A stretch of 64,000 nt of DNA from positions 2,604,001-2,668,000 of the forward strand of contig NZ_CP046956.1 in assembly GCF_017792025.1 (NCBI RefSeq), in the 5' to 3' direction. Positions 29,297 to 37,809 of the stretch are shown piece after piece. How positions within the stretch are numbered: position 1 is the stretch's first letter; every line of letters starts with the position of its first letter. Both the position numbers and the translations under genes were made by a program. Source of the DNA: Sediminibacillus dalangtanensis (GTDB taxonomy: Bacteria; Bacillota; Bacilli; Bacillales; Amphibacillaceae). Below the pieces are notes generated by a model, which searched no databases, had not been told where the DNA came from, and saw only the letters and a list, made by a program, of their open reading frames with translations.

Positions 29297-29555
29297 CTTG
29301 ATTCTCCTTGCTTTCAATTGCAGCAATGTAAGTTTACCAAAAAATACAGTTTGTTTATATAGTTTTTTTCAATTACCTGCTTCTGCTTCTTTTATCGTCT
29401 CGTCGGGCGGTTGTACGGGGATTTGAATACCTCGTCTTTCTCAGCATTGTTCGCACTCTGCCTGTCTTCTATACCAAAACAGACATACCTGAAGCCGGTC
29501 TGGAATAAATTAACGCTGTTTAAATCCTTTTAGCTGGGTTATATTATACATAAAA

Positions 29556-29569
29556 CGAACATACGTTCT
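29556..29569 (+). promoter_or_regulatory. LexA (DinR) box of the Y-family polymerase gene
   Basis: CGAACATACGTTCT matches the Bacillus SOS consensus CGAACnnnnGTTCG at nine of ten positions. It sits 18 nt before the start codon, just upstream of the SD. Confidence 0.85.
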
Positions 29570-29587
29570 TTGAAAGAGGGGGATTTC

Positions 29588-30844
29588 ATGCTGCCGACAA
29601 ACCTAAAGCTTCCCAGAAATAATGTTCTTTGTATCGATATGCGTTCTTTTTATGCCAGCGTAGAATGCGTGAAACGCAATTTGGACCCCATGCAGGATAT
29701 GCTGGCAGTCGTAGGCGACAAAAAGCGATCAGGGAGTATCATTCTGGCTGCCTCCCCTCAATTAAAGAAAAAACACGGAATAAAAAATGTCAGCCGCTAT
29801 TTCGAGCTTCCAAATGACCCGGATATCCATGTCGCAGAAGCGAAAATGTGCGATTACTTACAAGTCTCCATGGAGATCACCAAGCTGGTCAACCAATATG
29901 TCCCGAAAGAAGCAATCCATCAATATTCCGTTGATGAACTATGGGTGACAGTGAACGGTCTGGAAAAATTATATGGAGACTGCTGGCAAATCGCCCGGTT
30001 GATCAAAGCAGAATTGCAGGAGACAATGGGATTGACCTGTTCGATCGGCATTGGGGATAATAAATTTTTGGCGAAGGTTGTCATGGATTTATACGCCAAA
30101 GAGACAGGAATTGCCGAGTGTCGGTACGAAGATGTAGAAAAAAAGCTATGGCCGGTACCGATTGAAAAAATTTGGGGGATCGGAAAGCGGATGATGCGTA
30201 ATTTAAATCGAATGGGCATTGTCACACTTGGTCAACTGGCGGATTTTCCTCTAGAGCGGCTTAAGAAACGATTTGGCATTATGGGAGAGCAATTATATTG
30301 GCACGCATGGGGGGTAGATTTAAGCCCTGTCACCGGCGATTTTCAAAAACAGGAGCAAAAGGGATTCGGCCATGGAATTACACTGCTGCGGGATTACCGA
30401 GGGGACGAAGTTTTCGCCTGCATTCTTGATTTGTGTGAGGAAGTATGCCGAAGAGCAAGGACTGCTGGCCAGGCCGGCAGGACAGTCCACCTCGGCATCG
30501 GCTATTCCCAGGAAAGCGGCGGGGGATTCAGCAGATCCCGCTCCGTAGCACTTCCAACGAACATCACCATAGAAATATACAAAGTATGCATGCAGTTATT
30601 CCGTGAATTTTATGACGGTGTCAGCAAAGTCCGCCGAGTGTTCGTCACCCTGGATAACTTAGCAAATGATGAGGAAACCCAACTGGATTTGTTCATGGAC
30701 AAAACCAAACAAAAAGACCTTGGTTATGTCATGGATCAAATCCGGCAAAAATACGGATCTGCTTCCCTGCTGCGTGCCACCAGCTTTACGGATCTAGGCG
30801 TGACCCTTGACCGTACACATAAAATCGGCGGCCACAAAGCCTGA
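29588..30844 (+). CDS. yqjW: Y-family DNA polymerase (YqjW/UvrX type)
   Basis: Translesion polymerase of 418 residues. Catalytic carboxylates are in CIDMRSFYASVEC and SVDELW; the helix-hairpin-helix is IWGIGKRMMRNL, and the little finger follows. A consensus beta-clamp-binding motif QLDLF is in the C-terminal part (ETQLDLFMD). It resembles the UmuC-like PolY2/UvrX branch rather than DinB (PolY1). Start: ATG at 29588 with SD AGAGGGGGA; the upstream TTG lies before the SD. The LexA box indicates SOS induction. Confidence 0.92.
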   Translation: MLPTNLKLPRNNVLCIDMRSFYASVECVKRNLDPMQDMLAVVGDKKRSGSIILAASPQLKKKHGIKNVSRYFELPNDPDIHVAEAKMCDYLQVSMEITKLVNQYVPKEAIHQYSVDELWVTVNGLEKLYGDCWQIARLIKAELQETMGLTCSIGIGDNKFLAKVVMDLYAKETGIAECRYEDVEKKLWPVPIEKIWGIGKRMMRNLNRMGIVTLGQLADFPLERLKKRFGIMGEQLYWHAWGVDLSPVTGDFQKQEQKGFGHGITLLRDYRGDEVFACILDLCEEVCRRARTAGQAGRTVHLGIGYSQESGGGFSRSRSVALPTNITIEIYKVCMQLFREFYDGVSKVRRVFVTLDNLANDEETQLDLFMDKTKQKDLGYVMDQIRQKYGSASLLRATSFTDLGVTLDRTHKIGGHKA

Positions 30845-30858
30845 GGAATCTTGGTATA

Positions 30859-31401
30859 TCAGTGAAAAATCGGATTGGATTCCCATTCTTCCCGAAGCAG
30901 CCCCATCCGGATAGAATCATAAAACTTTCCATTATAATACCGGCACTTCCTTAGCTTTGCTTCCATGGTCATGCCGAGCTTCTCCCCGACTTTTATCATC
31001 CGCTGATTTCCGGACCAGGTAGTATAACCGACGCGGACCAGCGGCATGGTTTGAAACAAATGATTAATCCACAGCCGCAGGGCTTCCGTACCATATCCAC
31101 CGCTCCAATACTGCGGCTGATAGAGGACAATCCCCATTTCCAGCCAAAGCGAGGGCTTATGCTCCCAATAATAGCTGACCATACCGATCACCTTATCATC
31201 GACTGTTATGACCCAGCGTTCATCCTGGCTAATCAATTGCTCCTTTTTATCCAGGTACTCATCCAGGGAAATCTGTCGATGAGCAAAATAGGGTGCATCC
31301 CACTTTTTCCATTCCGGAGACTTCTCACTGTACGCTAATTTCCACAACATTTCCAGGTCTCTTTCCTCAATCTGGCGTATTGAAATACTTTCCTGGCCCA
31401 T
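30859..31401 (-). CDS. GNAT-family N-acetyltransferase (RimJ/RimL type)
   Basis: 180 residues. It has the GNAT core with YQPQYWSGGYGTEALRLWIN (acetyl-CoA pyrophosphate loop) and the RimL-type tail GYTTWSGNQRMIKVGEKLGM. It probably acetylates an alpha-amino group or small amine; the substrate is unknown. Start: ATG at 31401 with SD AGAGGGGAT. It begins 15 nt after menE on the same strand and is likely co-transcribed with it. It converges with yqjW across a 14-nt gap with no evident terminator. Confidence 0.9.
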   Translation of the reverse strand: MGQESISIRQIEERDLEMLWKLAYSEKSPEWKKWDAPYFAHRQISLDEYLDKKEQLISQDERWVITVDDKVIGMVSYYWEHKPSLWLEMGIVLYQPQYWSGGYGTEALRLWINHLFQTMPLVRVGYTTWSGNQRMIKVGEKLGMTMEAKLRKCRYYNGKFYDSIRMGLLREEWESNPIFH

Positions 31402-31416
31402 ATCCCATCCCCTCTC

Positions 31417-32904
31417 TTAAGATCCAGCTTCTTCTAACAAGTCAACTAGCTTATGCCTGACAAGCTTATTCGATGCATTACGCGGCAATTCAGCGATAAA
31501 GTAAACTTGTTTCGGCACCTTGAATTTTGCCAAGCGTTCCCTGCAATACTTGAAAACTTGCTCCTTGGTTAAATCGGAATGGGATGGAACAATGAAAACA
31601 ACGGGTACCTGCCCCCATTGATCATCCTCTCTGCCGATGACACCTGCTTCTTTCACCCCGTCCATCCCGGCGAGAACGCTCTCGATTTCAGCTGGGTAAA
31701 TGTTTTCACCCCCGGAAATAATCAAATCCTTCCGTCTGTCCATCACATAAAGAAAACCATCTTCATCCAACTTCCCCAAATCGCCGGTGGCCAGCCAACC
31801 ATCGTGAAACGCTTTTCCATTGGCAGATTCATTTTTGTAATAACCTTTCGTCACCATCGGGCCTTTGACAACTATTTCTCCGACCGTTCCATCTGGAGCG
31901 GGCTTTCCATCCAGCATGATTTTCAATTGGGCGGGAACAAGGGGTTTTCCTGCTGAGCCAAGCTTGGATAAGGCGTAGTCCGGGCTAAGCGTGACAATTT
32001 GCGAAGAAGTTTCCGTCATGCCGTACGTTTGAAAAACCGGTATCTCATGTACCTTTGCCTTTTCCAACAGTGGCTCTGGTGCCGGACCACCTCCTAAAAG
32101 CATACAGCGGAAAGAATCCGGATAACGACCGCCATCCAACTTTTTGATCAGCCGTTCAAGCATCACTGCTACCACGGAAACAATGGTGATATTTCCTGAA
32201 ATGATCGCTTGATGAGCCAGGTCAATATCAAATTTTTTCATCAAATGAACGGGCATGCCATACACGACACTCTTCACTAACAGTGATAACCCTCCGACAT
32301 GAAACAGTGGCAGAGAAGCCAGCCATTTATCGTTTTTGCTCAATCCGAGATTGAGAGCCGATGATACCGCACTCCACCAATGATTACCATAAGTATGCTC
32401 CACACCTTTTGGAAAACCGGTAGTTCCAGATGTATAAATAATCGTAAACAACTTATCCAACACTAACTCTTCCTGCAAAGCGACAGTTGTTTCTGTTTGA
32501 TCGTAAATTTCTTGAAAACTGCAGGATTTAGAACAATCAGCTTGGTCGACAGCAGAAAGAGCGAGCTCGGTATGGTCCTCATCATAAAGAAGACACGACA
32601 CCTCTGCATCATTTAATTGATAAGCCAGTTCCGCAGCAGAAAGACGGACGTTCAGTAAAACGGCGACAGCTCCAAGGTAAGACAAAGCATGAATGGCGGC
32701 CACCATATCCGAAGAGTTCGCAGCCAACAAAGCAACATGATTTCCTTCCCGGACACCAGAAGCAGCTATTTTCTTTGCCAGGGACCTGCTTTGATCGCGC
32801 AGCTGTTGAAAGGTCAACTCTTCTCCATCGGATGTTTCAATTGCTGTTTTATTTGGTGATAAATCTGCTTGCTTAGTAAGCCAATGAGGAATAACTTCTG
32901 TCAT
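31417..32904 (-). CDS. menE: o-Succinylbenzoate-CoA ligase
   Basis: Menaquinone pathway enzyme that activates o-succinylbenzoate with CoA and ATP. 495 residues. ANL-superfamily motifs: YTSGTTGFPKGVEH (A3), YGMTETSSQ (A5), ATGDLGKLDEDGFL (A7) and DRRKDLIISGGENIYPAEIE (A8). Length and order match MenE. Start: ATG at 32904 with SD AAAGGA. Unlike B. subtilis, it is separated from menB by two unrelated genes, and no menC follows; a GNAT gene does. Confidence 0.93.
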   Translation of the reverse strand: MTEVIPHWLTKQADLSPNKTAIETSDGEELTFQQLRDQSRSLAKKIAASGVREGNHVALLAANSSDMVAAIHALSYLGAVAVLLNVRLSAAELAYQLNDAEVSCLLYDEDHTELALSAVDQADCSKSCSFQEIYDQTETTVALQEELVLDKLFTIIYTSGTTGFPKGVEHTYGNHWWSAVSSALNLGLSKNDKWLASLPLFHVGGLSLLVKSVVYGMPVHLMKKFDIDLAHQAIISGNITIVSVVAVMLERLIKKLDGGRYPDSFRCMLLGGGPAPEPLLEKAKVHEIPVFQTYGMTETSSQIVTLSPDYALSKLGSAGKPLVPAQLKIMLDGKPAPDGTVGEIVVKGPMVTKGYYKNESANGKAFHDGWLATGDLGKLDEDGFLYVMDRRKDLIISGGENIYPAEIESVLAGMDGVKEAGVIGREDDQWGQVPVVFIVPSHSDLTKEQVFKYCRERLAKFKVPKQVYFIAELPRNASNKLVRHKLVDLLEEAGS

Positions 32905-33081
32905 GATGTTCGAATCCTTTCTTTAAGAACCTGATAACTAGTATGTCATAATTTTATCGAACAACGAAAAAAATTAAAAGCATGGTCATTCAAAAGCTAG
33001 TTGAGCCTCAACACAAATAAAGTAATAATTTCAATACGTGCTATTTACCGCCTTATGTTAAAATAAATAGATGCTAAACCG

Positions 33082-33124
33082 GTGGAGAGTAAATGAAATG
33101 GTACGCCAACTATTTACTCTCCAC
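33082..33124 (+). promoter_or_regulatory. Perfect inverted repeat in the DUF4317 leader
   Basis: GTGGAGAGTAAAT (33082-33094) and ATTTACTCTCCAC (33112-33124), a perfect 13-bp stem with a 17-nt loop, 53 nt before the start codon. A TAAAAT -10-like sequence lies just upstream (33058-33063). It could be an attenuator, an mRNA-stabilising hairpin or a protein site; there is no immediate T run. Confidence 0.55.
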
Positions 33125-33176
33125 TTTCTCATGCTTTTTGATTATGCCAATTATACACACAGGGGTGGATTTTTCA

Positions 33177-34340
33177 ATGAACAAAAAAGATATCGCTGCT
33201 ATCCGCAAACAATTTAAAGTTGACAATGATTTACTCAAAATATCAGACATATTCAATGTTTATATCATGAAGGAATCAAGCGAAATTTATCATCATCAAA
33301 GCCAGCCTTTTGAAATGCTGGAACAGGATCAGCAGGAATTATTCATGAATAATTTCAAAAAATTACTTACTGGTCAACTGGACGAAAAACTATTCGAGCT
33401 GAAATTCGAACGTGATATAGAAAACAGTAGCCAGCTTATTTTACATCAGGGCTTGCTAAGCAGCGAGGTGGAAGATTGGAAACAACAAATGCTGCTTATC
33501 GTTGAGAAAATGCTGAAAAATAAACAATACGAAATGGACATCGTCATCACCTTTATCAAGGCAGAATATTTAAAACCGATGAAACGCCAGAGTGAGGAGT
33601 CGGAGGAAAGTGAACGGGATACCGTATTTTCCAATCCGTTTATTCTTTGCAGCATCAACAAAACCCAAGATCCAAAGAAGGAGCTTCTTTTTGATTATGT
33701 CGAGAAGGAATTCAAATACAATGTCGTCGTCGATCCGATCATCAATCTGAACGCCCCGATGGCAGGATTCTTGTTTCCTTGTATCACGGATAATGCCGCA
33801 GACGTCAACCACATTCTTTATTCAGCAGGCAAAGTGAATGAACCGGATCCAAGCTTTGTAGAAGAAGTGTTGAATGCACAAGAAACAATCACTGCCAAAG
33901 AGGATAAAACTGTTTTCGAAGAAATTGTAAAGGACGTAACGGGGGATCAGTTGAATACGTCCACACTTGCCAATGTTTATGAGGAAATAAACCGTGTAAT
34001 GGAAGACAATGAAGAGGAAGAAACACCAAAGCTAGATTATCGGGACGTTGAACGGGTGTTAAAAATGAGCGGTGTTGACGACGTGAATACAGAAAAGGTC
34101 GAAGCTGCTTTTCATCATGTTATCGATGATGAGAAATACGAGCTGAAAGCGAGTAATATTTTGCCAAAATATAATTCAAAATCAATAAAAATCAACACGA
34201 AAGTGGCGAACATTTCAATCAGCCCGGAAGATTTGCGATACGTAAGACAAGTAAACTTCAATGGCAAGCGCTGTATCATGATCGAAGTAGAAGAAGATAC
34301 CGTGATTGAAGGATTTAAAATGATACCCGAAGCTTTTTAG
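33177..34340 (+). CDS. DUF4317 protein of unknown function
   Basis: 387 residues, acidic, cytoplasmic. The N-terminus MNKKDIAAIRKQFK is the typical beginning of DUF4317 proteins, which are common in Firmicutes and have no established function. Later features include NPFILCSINKTQDPKKELL and a charged C-terminal domain ending in EDTVIEGFKMIPEAF. Start: ATG at 33177 with SD AGGGGTGGA; the in-frame ATG at 33093 lies inside the leader hairpin and is rejected. It lies between menE (divergent) and repeats. Confidence 0.85.
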   Translation: MNKKDIAAIRKQFKVDNDLLKISDIFNVYIMKESSEIYHHQSQPFEMLEQDQQELFMNNFKKLLTGQLDEKLFELKFERDIENSSQLILHQGLLSSEVEDWKQQMLLIVEKMLKNKQYEMDIVITFIKAEYLKPMKRQSEESEESERDTVFSNPFILCSINKTQDPKKELLFDYVEKEFKYNVVVDPIINLNAPMAGFLFPCITDNAADVNHILYSAGKVNEPDPSFVEEVLNAQETITAKEDKTVFEEIVKDVTGDQLNTSTLANVYEEINRVMEDNEEEETPKLDYRDVERVLKMSGVDDVNTEKVEAAFHHVIDDEKYELKASNILPKYNSKSIKINTKVANISISPEDLRYVRQVNFNGKRCIMIEVEEDTVIEGFKMIPEAF

Positions 34341-34427
34341 CATGTGCCTGCTGCGATAATTGCTGCACTTGATAGAAACTAAGCAGTAACTATGATGGGA
34401 AATTTCATTGCCTATTCAAATAGAGTG

Positions 34428-34575
34428 GTAACCACCGCTTCGGTAGCATACTTCGCTTTCCGCGGGCACGGCTTCAGCTAACTTGGTAAAGAAAAACCGC
34501 TTTACCAAGTGGATCTTCAGCTCGCGCTTTTCCCGTTGGAGTCTGCGTATGCTCCCTTCGCTAAGAGCATGCTGA
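34428..34575 (+). repeat. Family-B repeat with covarying stem
   Basis: Shares CTTTCCGCGGGCACGGCTTC and GATCTTCAGCTCGCG blocks with 61095-61230 (opposite strand). Between them is the stem ACTTGGTAAAG (34481-34491)/CTTTACCAAGT (34500-34510). In the 61 kb copy both arms change together (T to C, A to G). Confidence 0.85.
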
Positions 34576-34789
34576 TTATCGCTAGCGTAGAAACTTTTTT
34601 CCTTGAAACCCAACAAGACTTCTTAAAAACGGTTGTCAGGAAACGCGTGCTTTTCTTCCTAGAAAACAGTTGGGGTTCCTTCTTTTCTCCTTCTCTTGGA
34701 CTTTTTGCTTGTTTTTCTATCTACATGCAGGACCAAGTGATGCAAGAGAAAAATGTCTCGTACATTCGTTTAGAAACAGGAAGCTGTTC

Positions 34790-34935
34790 CCAGCGAAATA
34801 CCCGAAGACTCCTCGAAAATACAAACCACCAGCCGCCCGCGGAAAGCGCAGGGGATTTCCGTAGCGCTGGACTACACCACTACTATAAAAAGGCCCAAGG
34901 ACTACAAAGGAAGTTACTGCGTAGTTTATATTTTT
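34790..34935 (+). repeat. Family-E repeat, second copy
   Basis: Same ordered blocks as 24640-24790: GAAATACCCGAAGACTC, CGCCCGCGGAAAGCGC, GATTTCCGTAGCGCTGGACT, then a tail with a GCGTAGTTTATA-like end (the first copy has GCGCAGTTTATA). Confidence 0.65.
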
Positions 34936-35024
34936 TTCGCATACAGAATTAGTTGAAAAGAAAGGGCTGCAACCGCAGCCCTTTTCTCATGGCTATAGAA
35001 TTGAATCAGACTGGCAGCTACACT

Positions 35025-35675
35025 CTATAAGGAGCTGATCGCTTCCTTAATCGGAGTAGTACCAGTCACTACTTGAAATTCTTTCCCGATTGTCGAGTCA
35101 TTCTCCAGGCTGGCTGCGATGACGCTTGCAATATCTTCTCGCGGAACTTCTCCTCTTTCCAATTCAATTGCAGCCTTCACTTTTCCCGTCCCTTTTTCAT
35201 TTGTCAACGCACCAGGATGAATGATGGTATAATCCAAGTCTGTCCGCTTCAGCCACTCATCAGCATAATGTTTTGCTGCAACATAAGGTGCAAACGAGGA
35301 AGGGGCCTCTTGTATTGCTTCTCGTCTAGTATCAAACGAGCTAATCATAATAAATCGTTTCACACCAGCAGCTTTGGCTGCTTCAATGGTTTTGACCGCT
35401 CCGTCCAAGTCCACCATGATCGTTTTATCTTTTCCTGTGTGTGGGCCGGAACCCGCAGTAAAGACGACAGCATCAACTCCCTCCGCAGCTTTGGCGATCG
35501 TTTCAATATCCTGTTCCAAGTCAACCAATGCTGTTTCAGCGTTCAGTTTTTCAAAGAATGCTGCCTGTTCCTGTTTCCGGATCATTGCCTTTGCTTCCAG
35601 GCTCTCCTTATGCTGCATAATAGTAACAAGATGTTTCCCGATTTTTCCGTTTGCTCCTACAACTAGAACTTTCAA
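35025..35675 (-). CDS. SDR-type NAD(P)-binding protein (YhfK-like)
   Basis: 216 residues, atypical SDR/NmrA-like fold. The N-terminal dinucleotide loop is VVGANGKIGKH; FTAGSG and the active-site-like FIMISSFDTR and YVAAKHYADEWLK segments (Tyr-x3-Lys replaced by a Y..K arrangement) follow, then DYTIIHPGALTNE. B. subtilis YhfK is the nearest relative I recall. Start: TTG at 35675, 8 nt after SD AGAAAGGA; the ATG at 35684 touches the SD. Substrate unknown. It interrupts the men region between menE and menB. Confidence 0.83.
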   Translation of the reverse strand: MKVLVVGANGKIGKHLVTIMQHKESLEAKAMIRKQEQAAFFEKLNAETALVDLEQDIETIAKAAEGVDAVVFTAGSGPHTGKDKTIMVDLDGAVKTIEAAKAAGVKRFIMISSFDTRREAIQEAPSSFAPYVAAKHYADEWLKRTDLDYTIIHPGALTNEKGTGKVKAAIELERGEVPREDIASVIAASLENDSTIGKEFQVVTGTTPIKEAISSL

Positions 35676-36057
35676 TTTCTTCATCCTTTCTAAGTAAAGG
35701 GTTAGAGAGACCCTTTTTGATTAAGGTCTTTGTCTTTATCCTAAAGTGAAAAGAAGGGAAATGTCCAGAATCAACCATCAGTAAATAGATACACTTTGTA
35801 ACATTAATCTTTTTCCAAATGTAAACAACCTATTTTTCACCCCTATTTAAACTTCATCGCTCAGATGAAGTGCTCTTTGACTGCTTCTCCACCCCTATTT
35901 AAAGCTTTTTGTCTAAGCCATCATTCAAAGGGAATCTCTCCATCGAATCGAAGAGAGCCACTCCAAGGGAGACAGGTGTGTTCAAAAGCAAAAACCGAAC
36001 GATTTTGATCATCGTTCGGTTTTTCCCATGGCCACTATGCTTTTTTTTCAGTTCGTA
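35676..36057. other. Intergenic region with short direct and inverted repeats
   Basis: No gene seen. It contains two direct copies of CACCCCTATTTAAA (35838-35851 and 35890-35903), a CTTCAT/ATGAAG hairpin between them, and the menB terminator with flanking family-A end sequence. Confidence 0.55.
35985..36050 (-). terminator. menB terminator, solo family-A hairpin
   Basis: AAAAACCGAACGAT/ATCGTTCGGTTTTT stem with an 8-nt loop. Next to it is CATGGCCACTATGCTTTTTT, which resembles the inverted end of family A. It lies just after the menB stop. Confidence 0.85.
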
Positions 36058-36876
36058 TTAAGGGAAACGAGGGAATTGCTTGAAGTCCGGTTTACGCTTT
36101 TCTTTGAAGGCGTCTCTTCCTTCCTTCGCCTCATCTGTTGTGTAGTACAGCAATGTCGCATCGCCGCCCATTTGCTGTAAGCCAGCCAAACCATCTGTAT
36201 CAGCGTTGAAAGAAGCTTTCAAGAAACGCAGAGCAGTTGGTGATTTTTCCAGCATTTCCTGGCACCACTGTACAGTTTCCTCTTCGAGCTTATCCAATGG
36301 TACCACCGTATTCACCAAGCCCATATCCTCGGCTTCTTTTGCGCTGTATTGACGGCACAAATACCAGATTTCCCTTGCCTTTTTATGACCGACAATTCTC
36401 GCCAGAAGACCGGCGCCATAACCTGCATCGAAACTTCCAACCTTAGGACCTGTTTGTCCGAACACCGCATTATCGGCAGCAATCGTCAAATCACACACAA
36501 TATGTAGGACATGGCCGCCCCCGATTGCATAACCGGAAACCATTGCTACTACCGGTTTTGGAATAACACGGATCAGGCGCTGTAAATCCAGCACATTCAG
36601 GCGGGGAATTTGATCCTCACCAACGTATCCGCCGTGACCGCGGACTTTCTGGTCTCCTCCTGCACAAAAAGCTTCATCCCCTGCACCAGCAAGGACAATA
36701 ACACCAATATTGGAGTTGTCACGTGCCCGGGTAAACGCGTCTATCAATTCATTTGTTGTTTCCGGACGAAATGCATTGCGTACCTCTGGACGGTTAATCG
36801 TGATTTTTGCGATTCCATTATAAGATTCGTAAAGAATATCTTCGTATTCCCGTTCTGTAACCCATTCAATTGCCAT
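36058..36876 (-). CDS. menB: 1,4-Dihydroxy-2-naphthoyl-CoA synthase
   Basis: Cyclises o-succinylbenzoyl-CoA in menaquinone synthesis. 272 residues, crotonase fold. Signatures: [31 protein letters not shown] (oxyanion hole), [20 protein letters not shown] and the MenB-specific [18 protein letters not shown]. Start: ATG at 36876 with SD GGAGGG. Last gene of the menF-menD-menH-menB run on the minus strand, followed by a terminator. Confidence 0.96.
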   Translation of the reverse strand: MAIEWVTEREYEDILYESYNGIAKITINRPEVRNAFRPETTNELIDAFTRARDNSNIGVIVLAGAGDEAFCAGGDQKVRGHGGYVGEDQIPRLNVLDLQRLIRVIPKPVVAMVSGYAIGGGHVLHIVCDLTIAADNAVFGQTGPKVGSFDAGYGAGLLARIVGHKKAREIWYLCRQYSAKEAEDMGLVNTVVPLDKLEEETVQWCQEMLEKSPTALRFLKASFNADTDGLAGLQQMGGDATLLYYTTDEAKEGRDAFKEKRKPDFKQFPRFP

Positions 36877-37000
36877 AGGGATACCCTCCATTCAAAATTG
36901 TTTTGGTTTCTTGTTCCCGGGAAGCTAAGAGCTATTCGGGAAAGACCTCATAGAAAAATCATAAAAGCACTTCCCTGATTTCGATGCTCCATTAGCTTCC

Positions 37001-37804
37001 TTAGACATTTTCCAACAAGAATTCATGTACTATTGTATCAAATTTTTGTGGTTGCTCCACATGAATTGCATGCCCGGACAACGGAATTATTTTCAACTCG
37101 CTGGACGGCATACTTTGGTGCATCTCTTCTGCAATGCCGACGAACTTCTGATCTATTTCACCCGCGAGAAGTAAAACCGGCAAGCGAATGTCACCCAGTT
37201 CTCCCCACCAGGATGGCTGCGCCCCCGTCCCCATCCCAATCAGCGAATCGGCAAGTCCCCGCTCTGTTTGACTCAATCTTTCCTCACGGATACGATTTTG
37301 GATTGATTCCGGAAGTTTTTTTTGTGACTCAAATAAGGGAAGGTTCTCCCAGTAGTCCACAAACGAGGGGATACCTTCTTCTAGGATTCTTCCAGCCAGT
37401 GCTTCGTCTTTTGTCTGCCGTGCAAGCTGTTCGTCAGGCGAACCGAGACCAGGGGATGCACTTTCCAAAACCAGTGACTGCACGCGTTCCGGTTTTAACA
37501 CGGAAAAAGATAAGGCCGTCCTCCCACCTAGGGAATAACCGAGCAGACTCACCTTGGAAATCGAAAGCTGATCCAGCAGTAGTTCCAGATCCTCACAGAA
37601 ATCCTCCATCCGAATCGGGCCTTGTATCTTCGTCTTTCCGTGACCTGGTAAGTCAAGCAACAATACCCGAAACCTATCCTTCCACTTTTCGGCATATTGC
37701 TGCCAGCTTGTACTGCTTCCGGTAAAACCGTGCAGCAGCAGCAAAGGAGGGCCGCTGCCAACCTCTTCTAACCAATATTGTTTCCTGTCGATTGTGTAAT
37801 ACAT
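37001..37804 (-). CDS. menH: SHCHC synthase MenH (alpha/beta hydrolase)
   Basis: Eliminates pyruvate from SEPHCHC in the menaquinone pathway. 267 residues. Alpha/beta hydrolase features: LLLLHGFTGSSTSW, nucleophile elbow GYSLGGRTAL, an Asp in LLAGEIDQKF and the final His in LSGHAIHVEQP. Start: ATG at 37804 with SD AGGTGAT; a GTG at 37813 overlapping the menD stop as GTGA is the alternative. It lies directly after menD on the same strand, which supports the name. Confidence 0.93.
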   Translation of the reverse strand: MYYTIDRKQYWLEEVGSGPPLLLLHGFTGSSTSWQQYAEKWKDRFRVLLLDLPGHGKTKIQGPIRMEDFCEDLELLLDQLSISKVSLLGYSLGGRTALSFSVLKPERVQSLVLESASPGLGSPDEQLARQTKDEALAGRILEEGIPSFVDYWENLPLFESQKKLPESIQNRIREERLSQTERGLADSLIGMGTGAQPSWWGELGDIRLPVLLLAGEIDQKFVGIAEEMHQSMPSSELKIIPLSGHAIHVEQPQKFDTIVHEFLLENV

Positions 37805-37809
37805 CCTTA

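Larger units (their letters stand above)
34341..35024. other. Long intergenic region made of repeats
   Basis: About 680 nt without a supported gene. It holds a family-B module (34428-34575), undefined A/T-rich sequence and a family-E repeat (34790-34935), then a hairpin near 34963-34987 (AAAGGGCTGC/GCAGCCCTTT) that fits a terminator. Reading frames across it are repeat-derived and lack SDs. Confidence 0.7.

Noticed and set aside
29297-29587. c-di-AMP (ydaO) riboswitch upstream of the ktrB-like gene
   Set aside because: None of the conserved ydaO blocks could be found in this region.
33093-33176. N-terminal hydrophobic extension of the DUF4317 protein
   Set aside because: It overlaps the perfect leader hairpin, and the SD plus family N-terminus both point to 33177.
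34509-34952. 147-codon plus-strand frame in the 34 kb gap
   Set aside because: It crosses family-B and family-E repeats, lacks an SD and has no protein-like composition or recognised domain.
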